From: Tsuneonella mangrovi
Lineage (GTDB): Bacteria > Pseudomonadota > Alphaproteobacteria > Sphingomonadales > Sphingomonadaceae
Assembly (NCBI RefSeq): GCF_002269345.1
Contig: NZ_CP022889.1
Span: 1,054,001 to 1,118,000 of the forward strand
Length of the DNA: 64,000 nucleotides
Direction of reading: 5' to 3'
Shown here piece by piece: positions 44,547 through 55,851 of this stretch. Under the pieces are notes generated by a model, which was not told where the DNA came from, ran no database searches, and saw nothing but the letters and a program-made list of their open reading frames with translations. Each line of letters opens with the position of its first letter. Position 1 is the first letter of the stretch. The position numbers were made by a program, and so were the translations under genes.

Positions 44547-46541
44547 GTGACGGAATTGTCCTACAGCAGGCTCGTGGAGGAACGTCCAATCTCCCGAGCT
44601 CGCAGGCTCATGCCCGGCAAGGGGCGGCGCGACGCATTGAGCGATCGTGTCCGACGGATGCTGGTCAGTTCGCTGTATGCCCAGCCGAGCTCGCTGGCGA
44701 TCGGCGCGATCAACGGGTTGGTTTCGAGCAGCATTGCGGCCTACGCCTCGGGCAGCAAGCTGCTCTACGTTATCAGTCTCGTGATCGGAGTGGTTGCGAT
44801 CGTACGCGTGATTGCGGCGGTCGCGCTCAATGCCAACCGCGACAACACCAGCACACGCAAGCTTGAGCTCGTCTACGAAATCGGGGCGTTCAGCTACGCC
44901 AGTCTGCTCGGCATGTTCGCCGCTCTGACGATGGTTCTGCAGACGGGAACCGGCGTGCAGGTACTGATGCTGGCAAATGCGATCGGTTACGGCATCGGGA
45001 TCTGCGCCCGCAACGCGGGCCGACCGATGATCGCGATGGGCCAGCTGACCCTTTCCACCGTGCCGATCGTGTTCGGTGCGCTGTACGTCGGAGACGTGAC
45101 CTTCGTCGCCATGGCGGCAACGCTGTTCCTCTTGCTGCCGGCGATGGGCACGATCGTGAACAACCTGTTCAAGGTCCTGCGCGATTCGATCGCTTCGGCG
45201 GAAACCAGTTCAAAGCTCGCCGAACGCATGAAGGTCCTCGCGGAAACCGACGTCGTGACCGGGTTGGCCAATCGTGCGGGGCTCAACAACGCGCTGGTCG
45301 AGCAGCTCATGGCGCTACCGGCCGAACGGTCGCTGGCGCTGTTCTGGCTCGATCTCGATCGCTTCAAGGAAGTCAACGACCTGCTGGGCCACCCGGTTGG
45401 CGACCGGGTGCTGGGCGAAGTCGCCGAACGACTCTGCAACATTGCCCCTGAGGGTTCGACGATCGCCCGGTTCGGCGGCGACGAATTCATTCTCGTTTGC
45501 CCCGTCGACAACCGCAAGCGCTGCGAACAGCTCTCGGCCGACGTGCTCGCGGAGATCCAGCGCCCGATGCGGATCGATGGCGAACTGCTCAACGTTCCCA
45601 CTTCGATGGGCGTGGCGATCCTGCCGGAAGACGCGCACGATGCCGACAGCCTGATGCAGGCGGCCGACCTCGCGCTCTACCAGGCCAAGGTCGGCGGGCG
45701 GAACCAGGTCCGGTTCTACGACACTTCGATGAGCCGCGACCTGATGCGTCGACGCGAGATCGAGGCGGAACTGCGCGCCGCGATCCAGCGCGACGAACTG
45801 TCGATCTATTTCCAGCCGATCGTTGACCTCCAGAGTGGACGGATCCGCACCTTCGAAGCGCTTGTGCGCTGGTTCCACCCCGAAAAGGGTGAACTGCGCC
45901 CCGACGAGTTCATCCCGGTGGCGGAGGAAACCGGGGTAATCGTCACGCTCGGCAACTGGATCACCCGCCAGGCGGCGATTGCCGCCGCGAGTTGGCCCGA
46001 GGACGTGACGATCGCCGTCAACCTTTCGCCGCTGCAGATTCGTGCGCCGGGTGCTGCACTGGGTATCCAGTCGGCACTGCGCGAAGCGGGGCTCGATCCG
46101 CACCGGCTCGAACTCGAAGTGACCGAAAGCCTGTTCCTCGACGACAACGAGTCGACCGCGGCATTCATCGAAGAGCTGTCGGCGATGGGTGTCCGCTTCG
46201 CGCTCGACGACTTCGGGACCGGCTATTCCTCGCTCGGCTACATCAACAAGTTTCCGTTCAGCAAGATCAAGGTCGATCGCAGCTTCGTGTCCGGTCCGAA
46301 CGTCGGCAAGAAGAGCGACGCGATCATCCGCGCGGTCGCCGAGATGGGCAACCGCCTGGGTATGGACATCGTCGCCGAAGGGCTCGAGACCCGCGAGCAG
46401 GTCCACACCGTTGCCGACGCGGGCTGTACGCTCGGGCAAGGCTACTACTTCAGTCGCGCGGTACCCGACTATATCGCGGCCACGCTGCTGGCACAGGAAC
46501 GCAGCGAGGGCGAAACCAGAGCGCGCGCCAACGGACGCTAG
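44547..46541 (+). CDS. Bifunctional diguanylate cyclase/phosphodiesterase (GGDEF-EAL)
   Basis: Makes or degrades cyclic-di-GMP. The GTG at 44547 gives 664 residues; the ATG at 44610 is a good alternative. About five hydrophobic helices occupy residues 55-215, a MASE-like sensor. The GGDEF domain (about 235-390) has intact Gly310-Gly-Asp-Glu-Phe314, and the EAL domain (about 400-650) has Glu437-Ala-Leu plus the DDFGTGYSS loop and VAEGLE. Both active sites appear complete, so net direction cannot be told from sequence. Confidence 0.93.
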   Translation: MTELSYSRLVEERPISRARRLMPGKGRRDALSDRVRRMLVSSLYAQPSSLAIGAINGLVSSSIAAYASGSKLLYVISLVIGVVAIVRVIAAVALNANRDNTSTRKLELVYEIGAFSYASLLGMFAALTMVLQTGTGVQVLMLANAIGYGIGICARNAGRPMIAMGQLTLSTVPIVFGALYVGDVTFVAMAATLFLLLPAMGTIVNNLFKVLRDSIASAETSSKLAERMKVLAETDVVTGLANRAGLNNALVEQLMALPAERSLALFWLDLDRFKEVNDLLGHPVGDRVLGEVAERLCNIAPEGSTIARFGGDEFILVCPVDNRKRCEQLSADVLAEIQRPMRIDGELLNVPTSMGVAILPEDAHDADSLMQAADLALYQAKVGGRNQVRFYDTSMSRDLMRRREIEAELRAAIQRDELSIYFQPIVDLQSGRIRTFEALVRWFHPEKGELRPDEFIPVAEETGVIVTLGNWITRQAAIAAASWPEDVTIAVNLSPLQIRAPGAALGIQSALREAGLDPHRLELEVTESLFLDDNESTAAFIEELSAMGVRFALDDFGTGYSSLGYINKFPFSKIKVDRSFVSGPNVGKKSDAIIRAVAEMGNRLGMDIVAEGLETREQVHTVADAGCTLGQGYYFSRAVPDYIAATLLAQERSEGETRARANGR

Positions 46542-46589
46542 GCGGAACCGGGCGCATCATTCAGGAGTTGATCCCAGGAGGAGCTTGCC

Positions 46590-46748
46590 ATGGTCGGAAA
46601 ATTCGTCGTTGCGACAGCGGTTGCGCTCGGCGTCCTGTGGATGCTCGGCTACCGCATGAACGACATTACCGAAGTAGCCAACCGCGTCTCCAACTGGGCC
46701 GGATCGTCGATCGCCACAGGCGATAACGGGGGTTGGGGAACCAACTGA
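46590..46748 (+). CDS. 52-residue membrane microprotein
   Basis: A short frame with an outstanding ribosome site (CAGGAGGAG, 46575-46583) seven bases before its ATG. The product has one hydrophobic helix (residues about 4-20, KFVVATAVALGVLWMLGYRM) and a Gly-rich tail. It follows the c-di-GMP gene by 48 bp and could be its partner or an independent small regulator. No homologue is recognised; its reality rests on the ribosome site and the membrane helix. Confidence 0.55.
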   Translation: MVGKFVVATAVALGVLWMLGYRMNDITEVANRVSNWAGSSIATGDNGGWGTN

Positions 46749-46767
46749 TATCACGCTTTCCCAGTAA

Positions 46768-47928
<1,161 letters not shown>

Positions 47929-47966
47929 TTGCCATTCTGGCACCCTATTTCACAAGAGGCTGATCA

Positions 47967-48857
47967 ATGAGCATTCTCGTCGACAAGAACACCAAGGTCA
48001 TCACCCAGGGGATGACCGGCGACACCGGCACGTTCCACACCCAGCAGGCGCTCGATTACGGGACCCAGATGGTTGCCGGTGTGACCCCGGGCAAGGGCGG
48101 CACCGAACACATCGGGCTTCCGGTCTACGACACGGTGAAGGAAGCCAAGGATGCGACCGGCGCGACCGCCAGCTGCATCTACGTGCCGCCGCCGTTCGCC
48201 GCGGACTCGATCCTCGAAGCGATCGACGCGGGCATCGAGCTGATCGTGACCATCACCGAAGGCATTCCGGTGCTCGACATGGTCCGCGTGAAGCGCGCGC
48301 TCGACGGATCGAACAGCCGCCTGATCGGCCCGAACTGCCCCGGCGTGCTGACGCCGGGCGAATGCAAGATCGGCATCATGCCCGGCTCGATCTTCAAGAA
48401 AGGCTCTGTCGGCGTCGTCAGCCGTTCCGGCACGCTGACCTACGAAGCCGTGCACCAGACCACGATGGTCGGCCTCGGCCAGACCACCGCCGTCGGCATC
48501 GGCGGCGACCCGGTCAACGGCACCAACTTCATCGACGTGCTCGACCTGTTCCTCAAAGACGACGAGACCAAGTCGATGATCATGATCGGCGAGATCGGCG
48601 GCAGCGCGGAAGAAGAAGCCGCCGAATTCATCGCCCACAAGGCCAAGCAGGGCATCCGCAAGCCGATGGTCGGGTTCATCGCCGGACGCACGGCACCTCC
48701 GGGCCGCCGGATGGGCCATGCGGGCGCGATCGTATCGGGCGGCCAGGGCGGCGCGGAAGACAAGATCGCTGGGATGGAGGCGGCGGGCATCCGCGTGTCG
48801 CCTTCGCCCAGCGAACTCGGCACCACGCTCGACGCGCTGCTGAAGGAACTCGCGTAA
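47967..48857 (+). CDS. sucD: Succinyl-CoA ligase alpha subunit
   Basis: CoA-binding and phosphohistidine subunit of the step that makes ATP or GTP from succinyl-CoA. 296 residues. The CoA site ([20 protein letters not shown]) and the phosphorylated His in [13 protein letters not shown] are present. The beta subunit gene sucC, normally directly upstream, is not between mdh and sucD; the 38-bp spacer has no room for it. It must lie elsewhere. Confidence 0.96.
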   Translation: MSILVDKNTKVITQGMTGDTGTFHTQQALDYGTQMVAGVTPGKGGTEHIGLPVYDTVKEAKDATGATASCIYVPPPFAADSILEAIDAGIELIVTITEGIPVLDMVRVKRALDGSNSRLIGPNCPGVLTPGECKIGIMPGSIFKKGSVGVVSRSGTLTYEAVHQTTMVGLGQTTAVGIGGDPVNGTNFIDVLDLFLKDDETKSMIMIGEIGGSAEEEAAEFIAHKAKQGIRKPMVGFIAGRTAPPGRRMGHAGAIVSGGQGGAEDKIAGMEAAGIRVSPSPSELGTTLDALLKELA

Positions 48858-48884
48858 ACACTCTCTCCTCCCCGGAGGCCTGAT

Positions 48885-51743
48885 ATGGGCAACGAAGCAC
48901 ACGATTTCCTCCCCGAGCTCACCGACCAGGACGGGCCGCAACCCGGCCCGAGCTGGAGCAACCCGCGCTGGCCGCTTTTCGGCGGCGAGAGCGAGGACGA
49001 GCTGACGCAGGCGCTCGACCCGACGGCAATGAAGTTGGCGGTGAAAGCCGCGGCGGCAAAGTCGGGCAAGGCGATGGACGAGAAGGCGGTCGAACAGGCG
49101 GCCGACGATTCGATCCGCGCGATGATGCTGGTGCGTACCTACCGCGTGCGCGGACATCTTGCCGCCGATCTCGACCCGCTGGGCCTGTCGACCCACGAAC
49201 TTCCCGCCGACCTTACGCCAGAATACCACGGCTTCACCGGCGCGGCGCAGCAACGCCCGGTCTATGTCGGCGGCACGCTCGGTCTCGAATGGACGACGAT
49301 TTCCGAGCTCGTCGCGATCTTGCGCCGCAACTACTGCGGCAAGGTCGGCTTCGAATACATGCACATTTCCGACGTGGAGGAGCGGCGCTTTATCCAGGAC
49401 CGGATCGAAGGTATCGACGCGGTCATCACCTTCACCCCCGAGGGAAAGCGCGCGATTCTCGCCGCCGTGATCCGCGGCGAGCAGTACGAGGATTTCCTCG
49501 GCAAGAAGTACGTCGGCACCAAGCGTTTCGGCCTCGACGGCGGCGAATCGATGATCCCCGCGCTCGAAGCGGTGATCAAGTACGGCGGCCAGCTCGGCGT
49601 GCGCGAGATCATCTACGGCATGGCGCACCGCGGACGGCTCAACGTGCTCGCGAACGTGATGGCCAAGCCCTACAAGGTGATCTTCCACGAATTCTCGGGC
49701 GGCAGCGCCAATCCGGAAGATGTCGGCGGGTCGGGCGATGTGAAGTATCACCTCGGCACCAGCACCGATCGCGAGTTCGACGGGATCAAGGTGCACATGA
49801 GCCTGGTCCCCAATCCCAGCCACCTGGAAGCGGTCGACCCGGTTGTGCTCGGCAAGACCCGCGCACAGCAGGCAATCCGCGACGACCTGAAGAAGCACGA
49901 GCAGGTCCTGCCGGTGCTGATCCACGGCGATGCGGCGTTCGCGGGCCAGGGCATCGTGTGGGAATGCTTCGGCTTTTCCGGGGTGCGCGGCTACAACACC
50001 GGCGGTTGTTTGCACTTCGTGATCAACAACCAGATCGGGTTCACCACAAGCCCGAAATTCGCCCGGTCGAGCCCTTACCCGTCCGACGTCGCCAAGGGCG
50101 TCCAGGCACCCATCCTCCACGTTAACGGCGACGACCCCGAGGCGGTGACCTTCGCCTGCAAGCTGGCGATCGAATACCGCCAGCTGTTCGGCCGCGACAT
50201 CGTGATCGACATGTGGTGCTATCGCCGCTTCGGCCACAACGAGGGCGACGAGCCGAGCTTCACTCAGCCGCTGATGTACGACCGCATCCGCCAGCACCCC
50301 AAGGTCAGCGTGCTCTATTCGGGCCGCTTGCTGCAGGAAGGCATGGTCAAGGAAGGCGATGCCGACACCATGCGCGAGGAGTTCCGCGCGCATCTCGACG
50401 AGCAGTTCCAGGCGGCCGACAACTACGAACCCAACCATGCCGACTGGTTCGGCGGGCGCTGGGCGGGGCTGAACAAGCCGGTCGATCCGGAGGAGGCGCG
50501 ACGCAACGTCGACACCGCGATCTCGCGCAAGCTGCTCGACAGCCTCGGGCGGACGCTGACGACGGTCCCCGACGACCTGACGATCCACAAGACGCTCGGC
50601 CGCGTGCTCGACGCCAAGCGCAAGATGTTCGACGATGGCGAGGGGTTCGACTGGGCCACCGCCGAAGCGCTCGCTTACGGAAGCCTCGTGACCGAAGGAT
50701 ACGGCGTGCGCCTGTCGGGCCAGGATTCGGGCCGCGGCACATTCAGCCAGCGCCACGCGGTGTGGGTCGACCAGACCGACGAGCGCAAGTACATCCCGCT
50801 ATGCCAGCTGCCGCACGGCAAGTTCGAGGTCTATGACAGCCCCTTGAGCGAATACGGAGTGCTCGGCTTCGAATACGGCTTTGCGCTCGCCGACCCGAAA
50901 ACTTTGGTGCTGTGGGAAGCGCAGTTCGGCGATTTCGCCAACGGCGCGCAGATCATCATCGACCAGTTCATCGCCAGCGGCGAAGCCAAGTGGCTGCGCG
51001 CCAACGGCCTGGTGATGTTGCTGCCGCACGGATACGAAGGCCAGGGTCCCGAACACAGTTCGGCCCGGCTCGAGCGCTACCTGCAGTTGTGCGCCAACGA
51101 TAACATCCAGGTGTGCAACATCACCGTTCCGGCGAACTACTTCCATGTGCTGCGCCGCCAGATGCTGCGCCCGTTCCGCAAGCCGCTGATCATCATGACT
51201 CCCAAGAGCCTGCTGCGCCATCCGATGGCGAAGAGCAGCGTCGAGGAGTTTATCGGCGAGAGCCACTTCAAGCGGATCATGTCCGACACTGCCGAGATCG
51301 CGGACAAGAAAGTCCGACGGTTGGTGCTGTGCAGCGGCAAGGTCGCGTATGACCTGATCGAGAAGCGCGACGCGGAAGGGCTCGACGATGTCTCGATCGT
51401 CCGGCTTGAACAGCTCTATCCTTTCCCCGGCGAACCGCTGGCAATCCGGCTCAAGCGGATGACCGGCCTCAAGGAAGTGATCTGGTGCCAGGAAGAGCCG
51501 AAGAACAACGGTTCGTGGTTCTTCGTCGAGAGCAAGATCGAAGCTGCGCTCGATGCGGCGGGCCACAAAGGCATGCGTCCGCACTATGCCGGGCGCGACG
51601 TGGCCGCTTCGCCTGCCACCGGCCTCGCCAAGCGCCACGCCCAACAGCAGGCCGCGCTGGTCAATGCCGCACTCGGCCTCGAGGGCGGTGAACAGCCACC
51701 ACGCCCCAAGCGCAAGACCGCGCCCCGCAAGAAACCCGCCTGA
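48885..51743 (+). CDS. sucA: 2-oxoglutarate dehydrogenase E1 component
   Basis: ThDP-dependent decarboxylase that feeds succinyl groups to the E2 lipoyl arm. 952 residues; the ATG follows CCCCGGAGG. Family segments include FEYMHISDVEERRFIQDRIE, GMAHRGRLNVLANV, the ThDP-binding HGDAAFAGQGIV and RRFGHNEGDEPSFTQP. The last 20 residues form a basic, Pro-rich tail not needed for catalysis. It forms a complex with the downstream SucB and Lpd. Confidence 0.96.
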   Translation: MGNEAHDFLPELTDQDGPQPGPSWSNPRWPLFGGESEDELTQALDPTAMKLAVKAAAAKSGKAMDEKAVEQAADDSIRAMMLVRTYRVRGHLAADLDPLGLSTHELPADLTPEYHGFTGAAQQRPVYVGGTLGLEWTTISELVAILRRNYCGKVGFEYMHISDVEERRFIQDRIEGIDAVITFTPEGKRAILAAVIRGEQYEDFLGKKYVGTKRFGLDGGESMIPALEAVIKYGGQLGVREIIYGMAHRGRLNVLANVMAKPYKVIFHEFSGGSANPEDVGGSGDVKYHLGTSTDREFDGIKVHMSLVPNPSHLEAVDPVVLGKTRAQQAIRDDLKKHEQVLPVLIHGDAAFAGQGIVWECFGFSGVRGYNTGGCLHFVINNQIGFTTSPKFARSSPYPSDVAKGVQAPILHVNGDDPEAVTFACKLAIEYRQLFGRDIVIDMWCYRRFGHNEGDEPSFTQPLMYDRIRQHPKVSVLYSGRLLQEGMVKEGDADTMREEFRAHLDEQFQAADNYEPNHADWFGGRWAGLNKPVDPEEARRNVDTAISRKLLDSLGRTLTTVPDDLTIHKTLGRVLDAKRKMFDDGEGFDWATAEALAYGSLVTEGYGVRLSGQDSGRGTFSQRHAVWVDQTDERKYIPLCQLPHGKFEVYDSPLSEYGVLGFEYGFALADPKTLVLWEAQFGDFANGAQIIIDQFIASGEAKWLRANGLVMLLPHGYEGQGPEHSSARLERYLQLCANDNIQVCNITVPANYFHVLRRQMLRPFRKPLIIMTPKSLLRHPMAKSSVEEFIGESHFKRIMSDTAEIADKKVRRLVLCSGKVAYDLIEKRDAEGLDDVSIVRLEQLYPFPGEPLAIRLKRMTGLKEVIWCQEEPKNNGSWFFVESKIEAALDAAGHKGMRPHYAGRDVAASPATGLAKRHAQQQAALVNAALGLEGGEQPPRPKRKTAPRKKPA

Positions 51744-51758
51744 GGAACAGGAAGCACG

Positions 51759-53024
51759 ATGTCACAGGAAGTCAAAGTCCCCACGCTGGGTGAATCGGTC
51801 ACCGAAGCGACGATCGGCGAATGGCTCAAGCAGCCGGGCGATCCGATCGCGGTCGACGAACCGATCGCCAGCCTCGAGACCGACAAGGTCGCGGTCGAAG
51901 TGCCCTCCCCCATCGCGGGTGTGATGGGCCAGCAGAAGGTCGCCGTCGGCGATACGGTCGAAGTCGGCGCGGTGATCGCCACGGTCGAGGAAGGCGGCGC
52001 GGCTGCTGCCCCGGCGAAGGCCGCCGCTCCCGCGCCAGCTCCTGCGGCTCCCGCGAGCAGCGACAACGAGACGATCGAGGACACCGTGCCCGCACAGGCC
52101 AAGATCCACGATCCGGAAAGCACCCAGACGCTTTCGCCTGCGGTGCGCCGCGCAGTGCTCGAACACGGGGTCGACCCGACGCAGATCAAGGGCACCGGCA
52201 AGGACGGGCGGCTGACCAAGGAAGACGTCATCGCCGCCGCCGAAGCCAAGAAGGGCGGCAGTGCGGCGCCCGCTGCGGCAGCTGCCTCCGCTTCGGCCCC
52301 TGCAGCAACCGCGACCGCTCCGGGCCGCAACGAGGAACGCGTCAAGATGACGCGGATGCGCCAGACGATCGCCAAGCGCCTGAAGAGCGCGCAGGACACT
52401 GCTGCCCTACTGACCACCTTCAACGACTGCGACATGAGCGCAGTCATCGAAGCGCGCGAGAAGTACAAGGACGTGTTCGCCAAGAAGCACGACATCAAGC
52501 TCGGCTTCATGTCGTTCTTTGCCAAGGCGGCATGCCTTGCGCTGAAGGACATCCCTTCGGTCAACGCCCAGATCGACGGCGAGGAGATCGTCTACTTCGA
52601 CTACGTCGATATCTCGGTGGCGGTGAGCGCGCCCAACGGGCTGGTCGTCCCGGTGGTGCGCGATGCCGACAAGAAGGGCTTCGCGCAGATCGAGAAGGAC
52701 ATCGCCGATTTCGGCAAGCGCGCGCGCGACGGCACGTTGACGATGGAAGACATGAAGGGCGGCACCTTCACGATCTCCAACGGCGGCGTGTTCGGCGGCC
52801 TGATGAGCACCCCGATCATCAACCCGCCGCAGAGCGCCGTGCTCGGCCTCCACCGCATCGAAGACCGTCCGGTCGTGCGCAATGGCGAGATCGTGATCCG
52901 CCCGATGATGTACATCGCGCTATCCTACGACCACCGGCTGATCGACGGCCGCGAAGCGGTGACTGCACTCAAGACCATCAAGGAAGCGATCGAAGATCCC
53001 ACCCGGATCCTGATCGACCTCTGA
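51759..53024 (+). CDS. sucB: 2-oxoglutarate dehydrogenase E2 (dihydrolipoyl succinyltransferase)
   Basis: Core of the 2-oxoglutarate dehydrogenase complex, 421 residues. The lipoyl domain (1-78) has the lipoylated Lys43 in ETDKVAVEV. An Ala/Pro linker leads to the subunit-binding domain (about 125-160) and a second linker to the catalytic domain (about 195-421), with the active-site motif [13 protein letters not shown]. It lies 15 bp after sucA and 10 bp before lpd. Confidence 0.96.
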   Translation: MSQEVKVPTLGESVTEATIGEWLKQPGDPIAVDEPIASLETDKVAVEVPSPIAGVMGQQKVAVGDTVEVGAVIATVEEGGAAAAPAKAAAPAPAPAAPASSDNETIEDTVPAQAKIHDPESTQTLSPAVRRAVLEHGVDPTQIKGTGKDGRLTKEDVIAAAEAKKGGSAAPAAAAASASAPAATATAPGRNEERVKMTRMRQTIAKRLKSAQDTAALLTTFNDCDMSAVIEAREKYKDVFAKKHDIKLGFMSFFAKAACLALKDIPSVNAQIDGEEIVYFDYVDISVAVSAPNGLVVPVVRDADKKGFAQIEKDIADFGKRARDGTLTMEDMKGGTFTISNGGVFGGLMSTPIINPPQSAVLGLHRIEDRPVVRNGEIVIRPMMYIALSYDHRLIDGREAVTALKTIKEAIEDPTRILIDL

Positions 53025-53034
53025 GGAACGAATA

Positions 53035-54432
53035 ATGGCTGAATACGACTACGACGTCCTCGTCATCGGTGCCGGGCCCGGCGGCTATGTGGCCGCGATC
53101 CGCGCGGCGCAGCTGGGGCTGAAGACCGCCTGCGCCGAGGGGCGCGAGACGCTCGGCGGCACTTGCCTCAACGTCGGCTGCATCCCTTCGAAGGCGATGC
53201 TCCATGCCAGCGAGTATTTCGAAGCGGCGAGCGGCGGCGCGATGGCGGCGATGGGGATCGACGTGACCCCCAAGCTCAACCTGCCCAAGATGCACGAGCA
53301 GCGCCTCGACGCGGTTGGCGGGCTGACCAAGGGCATCGAGTTCCTGTTCAAGAAGAACAAGGTCGACTGGAAGAAGGGGTACGCCAGCTTCGTCGATGCG
53401 CACACCGTCGAAGTCGGCGGCGAGAAGGTCACGGCCAAGAACGTGGTCATCGCCACCGGTTCCTCGGTCGCCCCGCTACCAGGGGTCGAAGTCGACAACG
53501 CCAAGCAGGTCGTGGTCGATTCGACCGGCGCGCTCGAACTGGCGAAAGTGCCCAGAAAGATGGTCGTAATCGGCGGCGGCGTGATCGGGCTCGAGCTCGG
53601 CTCGGTGTGGCGGCGGCTCGGGGCGGAAGTGACCTGCGTCGAATTCCTCGACCAGATTCTGCCGGGCATGGACGGCGACGTGCGCAAGGAAGCCAACAAG
53701 ATATTCAAGAAGCAGGGGATCGTGTTCAAACTCGGCACCAAGGTCACCGGCTGCACCGTCAAGGGCAAGAAGGCGACGCTGACGCTCGAACCGGCCGGCG
53801 GCGGCGATACGGAAACGCTCGAAGCCGACTGCGTGCTGGTCTCGATCGGGCGCAAACCCAACACCGAAGGGCTCGGGCTCGACAAGATCGGCCTCGAAAC
53901 CAACCGGCGCGGGCAGATCGAAACCGACCACGATTTCCGCACCAAGGTGGACGGCGTGTGGGCAATCGGCGACGTGATCCCCGGCCCGATGCTGGCGCAC
54001 AAGGCCGAGGACGAAGGCATCGCCGTGGCGGAGAACATCGCCGGGCAGACGGGCATCGTGAACCACGACGTGATCCCCAGCGTCGTCTACACCTGGCCCG
54101 AGATCGCCGGGGTCGGCCTGACCGAGGAAGCAGCCAAGGATCGCGGTGCGGTCAAGACCAGCAAGTTCCCGATGATGGCCAACAGCCGGGCGAAGACCAA
54201 CCACGAGCCCGACGGGTTCGTGAAGGTCATCGCCGATGCGGAGACCGACCGTGTGCTGGGCGTGTGGTGCATCGCAAGCGTTGCCGGAACGATGATCGCG
54301 GAAGCCGCGGTAGCAATGGAATTCGGCGCGACCAGCGAGGATATCGCCTACACCTGCCACGCACACCCGACGCATTCCGAAGCGGTCAAGGAAGCCGCTA
54401 TGGGCGTGCAGGGCAAGCCGATCCATATCTGA
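53035..54432 (+). CDS. lpdA: Dihydrolipoyl dehydrogenase (E3)
   Basis: FAD enzyme that reoxidises dihydrolipoyl groups and makes NADH. 465 residues. FAD motif GAGPGGYVAAIRA (residues 12-24), redox cysteines Cys44 and Cys49 in GGTCLNVGCIPSK, NAD motif IGGGVIGLELG and the C-terminal His-Glu pair in HAHPTHSEA are all intact. It closes the TCA block. Confidence 0.96.
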   Translation: MAEYDYDVLVIGAGPGGYVAAIRAAQLGLKTACAEGRETLGGTCLNVGCIPSKAMLHASEYFEAASGGAMAAMGIDVTPKLNLPKMHEQRLDAVGGLTKGIEFLFKKNKVDWKKGYASFVDAHTVEVGGEKVTAKNVVIATGSSVAPLPGVEVDNAKQVVVDSTGALELAKVPRKMVVIGGGVIGLELGSVWRRLGAEVTCVEFLDQILPGMDGDVRKEANKIFKKQGIVFKLGTKVTGCTVKGKKATLTLEPAGGGDTETLEADCVLVSIGRKPNTEGLGLDKIGLETNRRGQIETDHDFRTKVDGVWAIGDVIPGPMLAHKAEDEGIAVAENIAGQTGIVNHDVIPSVVYTWPEIAGVGLTEEAAKDRGAVKTSKFPMMANSRAKTNHEPDGFVKVIADAETDRVLGVWCIASVAGTMIAEAAVAMEFGATSEDIAYTCHAHPTHSEAVKEAAMGVQGKPIHI

Positions 54433-54514
54433 GCGAACACAGGGACTGCGACAACGGGTTTGACGTAGCGGGCGGATTGCGCCCATTCCTGCGACAAAAG
54501 CAGGAGAGAGATGC

Positions 54515-55843
54515 GTGATTCCCAAACTGACCAGTGAACCCGGCGCGAGCGAAGTCGCCGCCCAGGTCCGTTCCGGCGCGCTGTCGCCGCTCGAAGCGGT
54601 GGAGGCGTGCATCGCCCGGATCGAGGAACTCAACGGCCCGCTCAACGCGGTGATCGTGAAGGACTACGACCGGGCGCGCGAAGCCGCGAAGGCGCTGGAC
54701 GGTCAATCGGCCGAAGATCGTCCGCTGTTCGGCGTGCCGATGACCGTGAAGGAAAGCTTCAATGTCGCCGGGCTGCCAACAACCTTCGGGCACCTTGAAT
54801 TCAAGGACTACGTCGTCGCAAACGATTCCCGCGTGGTCCGGCTTCTCAAGGACGCAGGGGCAATCATCGTCGGCAAGACCAACGTCCCGCCCGATCTTGC
54901 AGACCTGCAATCGAACAACCCCGTTTATGGTCGCACCAACAACCCGCACGACCACTCGCGCGTTTCAGGCGGCTCGTCGGGCGGCTCAGCGGTCGCGCTG
55001 GCATCGGGCATGGTACCCGCCGAATACGGCAGCGACATCGGCAGCTCGATCCGCAACCCGGCGCACTTCAACGGGGTGTTTGGGCACAAGCCGACCTTCG
55101 GGTTGATCAGCCGCCGCGGGCACGCACACCCGGCTGCGGGCGGGCGCGACGTGCACGACGGGCCGCTCTCTGTGGCCGGGCCGCTCGCGCGCTCGGCGAA
55201 AGATCTTGAGCTGCTGCTCGACGTGACCGCCGAACGACCCCTGCTGCGCAAAGCGAAGGCGCTCAAGGACATGCGCTTCCTTGCCCTGATCGAGCACCCG
55301 GTGAGCGAAGTCGATGCGTCGGTGCGCGATCCGATCGAAGCTGCGATTGCAATGATTGAAGCCGCCGGGGCGACGGTCAAGCGCAAGAGCGACCTTCTGC
55401 CCGACCTTGCCGAGCAGCACGCCAACTATATGCGGCTGCTCAACACCGCGATGGCGCGCGGGCGACCGGGGCCCAGCGGCCAAACGATGACGCTGGCCGA
55501 TTACTACCTGCTGCTCGATGAGCAGGCGCGCAATCGCTACGCCTGGGCAGACCTGTTTACCGAATACGATTTCGTCCTCGCGCCGCCGCTGCCGTTCGTC
55601 GCCTACGAACACGATGCCACTCCGATCACCGAGCGGCGGATCACGATCAATGGCAAGGACAGCGCGTTTGCAGATGCGCTTGCGTGGGCGGGCCTTGCGA
55701 CCTTTCCCCACCTGCCGTCGACCGTCGTTCCCGTCGGCGAAACCGGCGGGCTCCCGTGCGGGATGCAGGTGATGGGTCCCGAATGGGGCGATCTCGATTG
55801 CATCGCGGCTGCGGGTGCAATTGGCGAACTTACCGGCGCCTAA
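54515..55843 (+). CDS. Amidase (amidase signature family)
   Basis: A Ser-cisSer-Lys hydrolase of 442 residues. GTG 54515 has AGGAGAG at 54502-54508; the ATG four bases upstream is in another frame. The triad is Lys79 (MTVKESF), Ser155 in SGGSSGGSA and Ser178 in DIGSSIR. It resembles GatA but no gatB or gatC is adjacent and the C terminus differs, so a small-molecule amidase is more likely. The preceding TCA genes end 82 bp upstream. Confidence 0.85.
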   Translation: MIPKLTSEPGASEVAAQVRSGALSPLEAVEACIARIEELNGPLNAVIVKDYDRAREAAKALDGQSAEDRPLFGVPMTVKESFNVAGLPTTFGHLEFKDYVVANDSRVVRLLKDAGAIIVGKTNVPPDLADLQSNNPVYGRTNNPHDHSRVSGGSSGGSAVALASGMVPAEYGSDIGSSIRNPAHFNGVFGHKPTFGLISRRGHAHPAAGGRDVHDGPLSVAGPLARSAKDLELLLDVTAERPLLRKAKALKDMRFLALIEHPVSEVDASVRDPIEAAIAMIEAAGATVKRKSDLLPDLAEQHANYMRLLNTAMARGRPGPSGQTMTLADYYLLLDEQARNRYAWADLFTEYDFVLAPPLPFVAYEHDATPITERRITINGKDSAFADALAWAGLATFPHLPSTVVPVGETGGLPCGMQVMGPEWGDLDCIAAAGAIGELTGA

Positions 55844-55851
55844 GGCACGCA

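Noticed and set aside
47964-50756. A 930-codon open frame on the minus strand across sucD and sucA
   Set aside because: Antisense shadow of two firmly identified genes, spanning their boundary; no protein family features.
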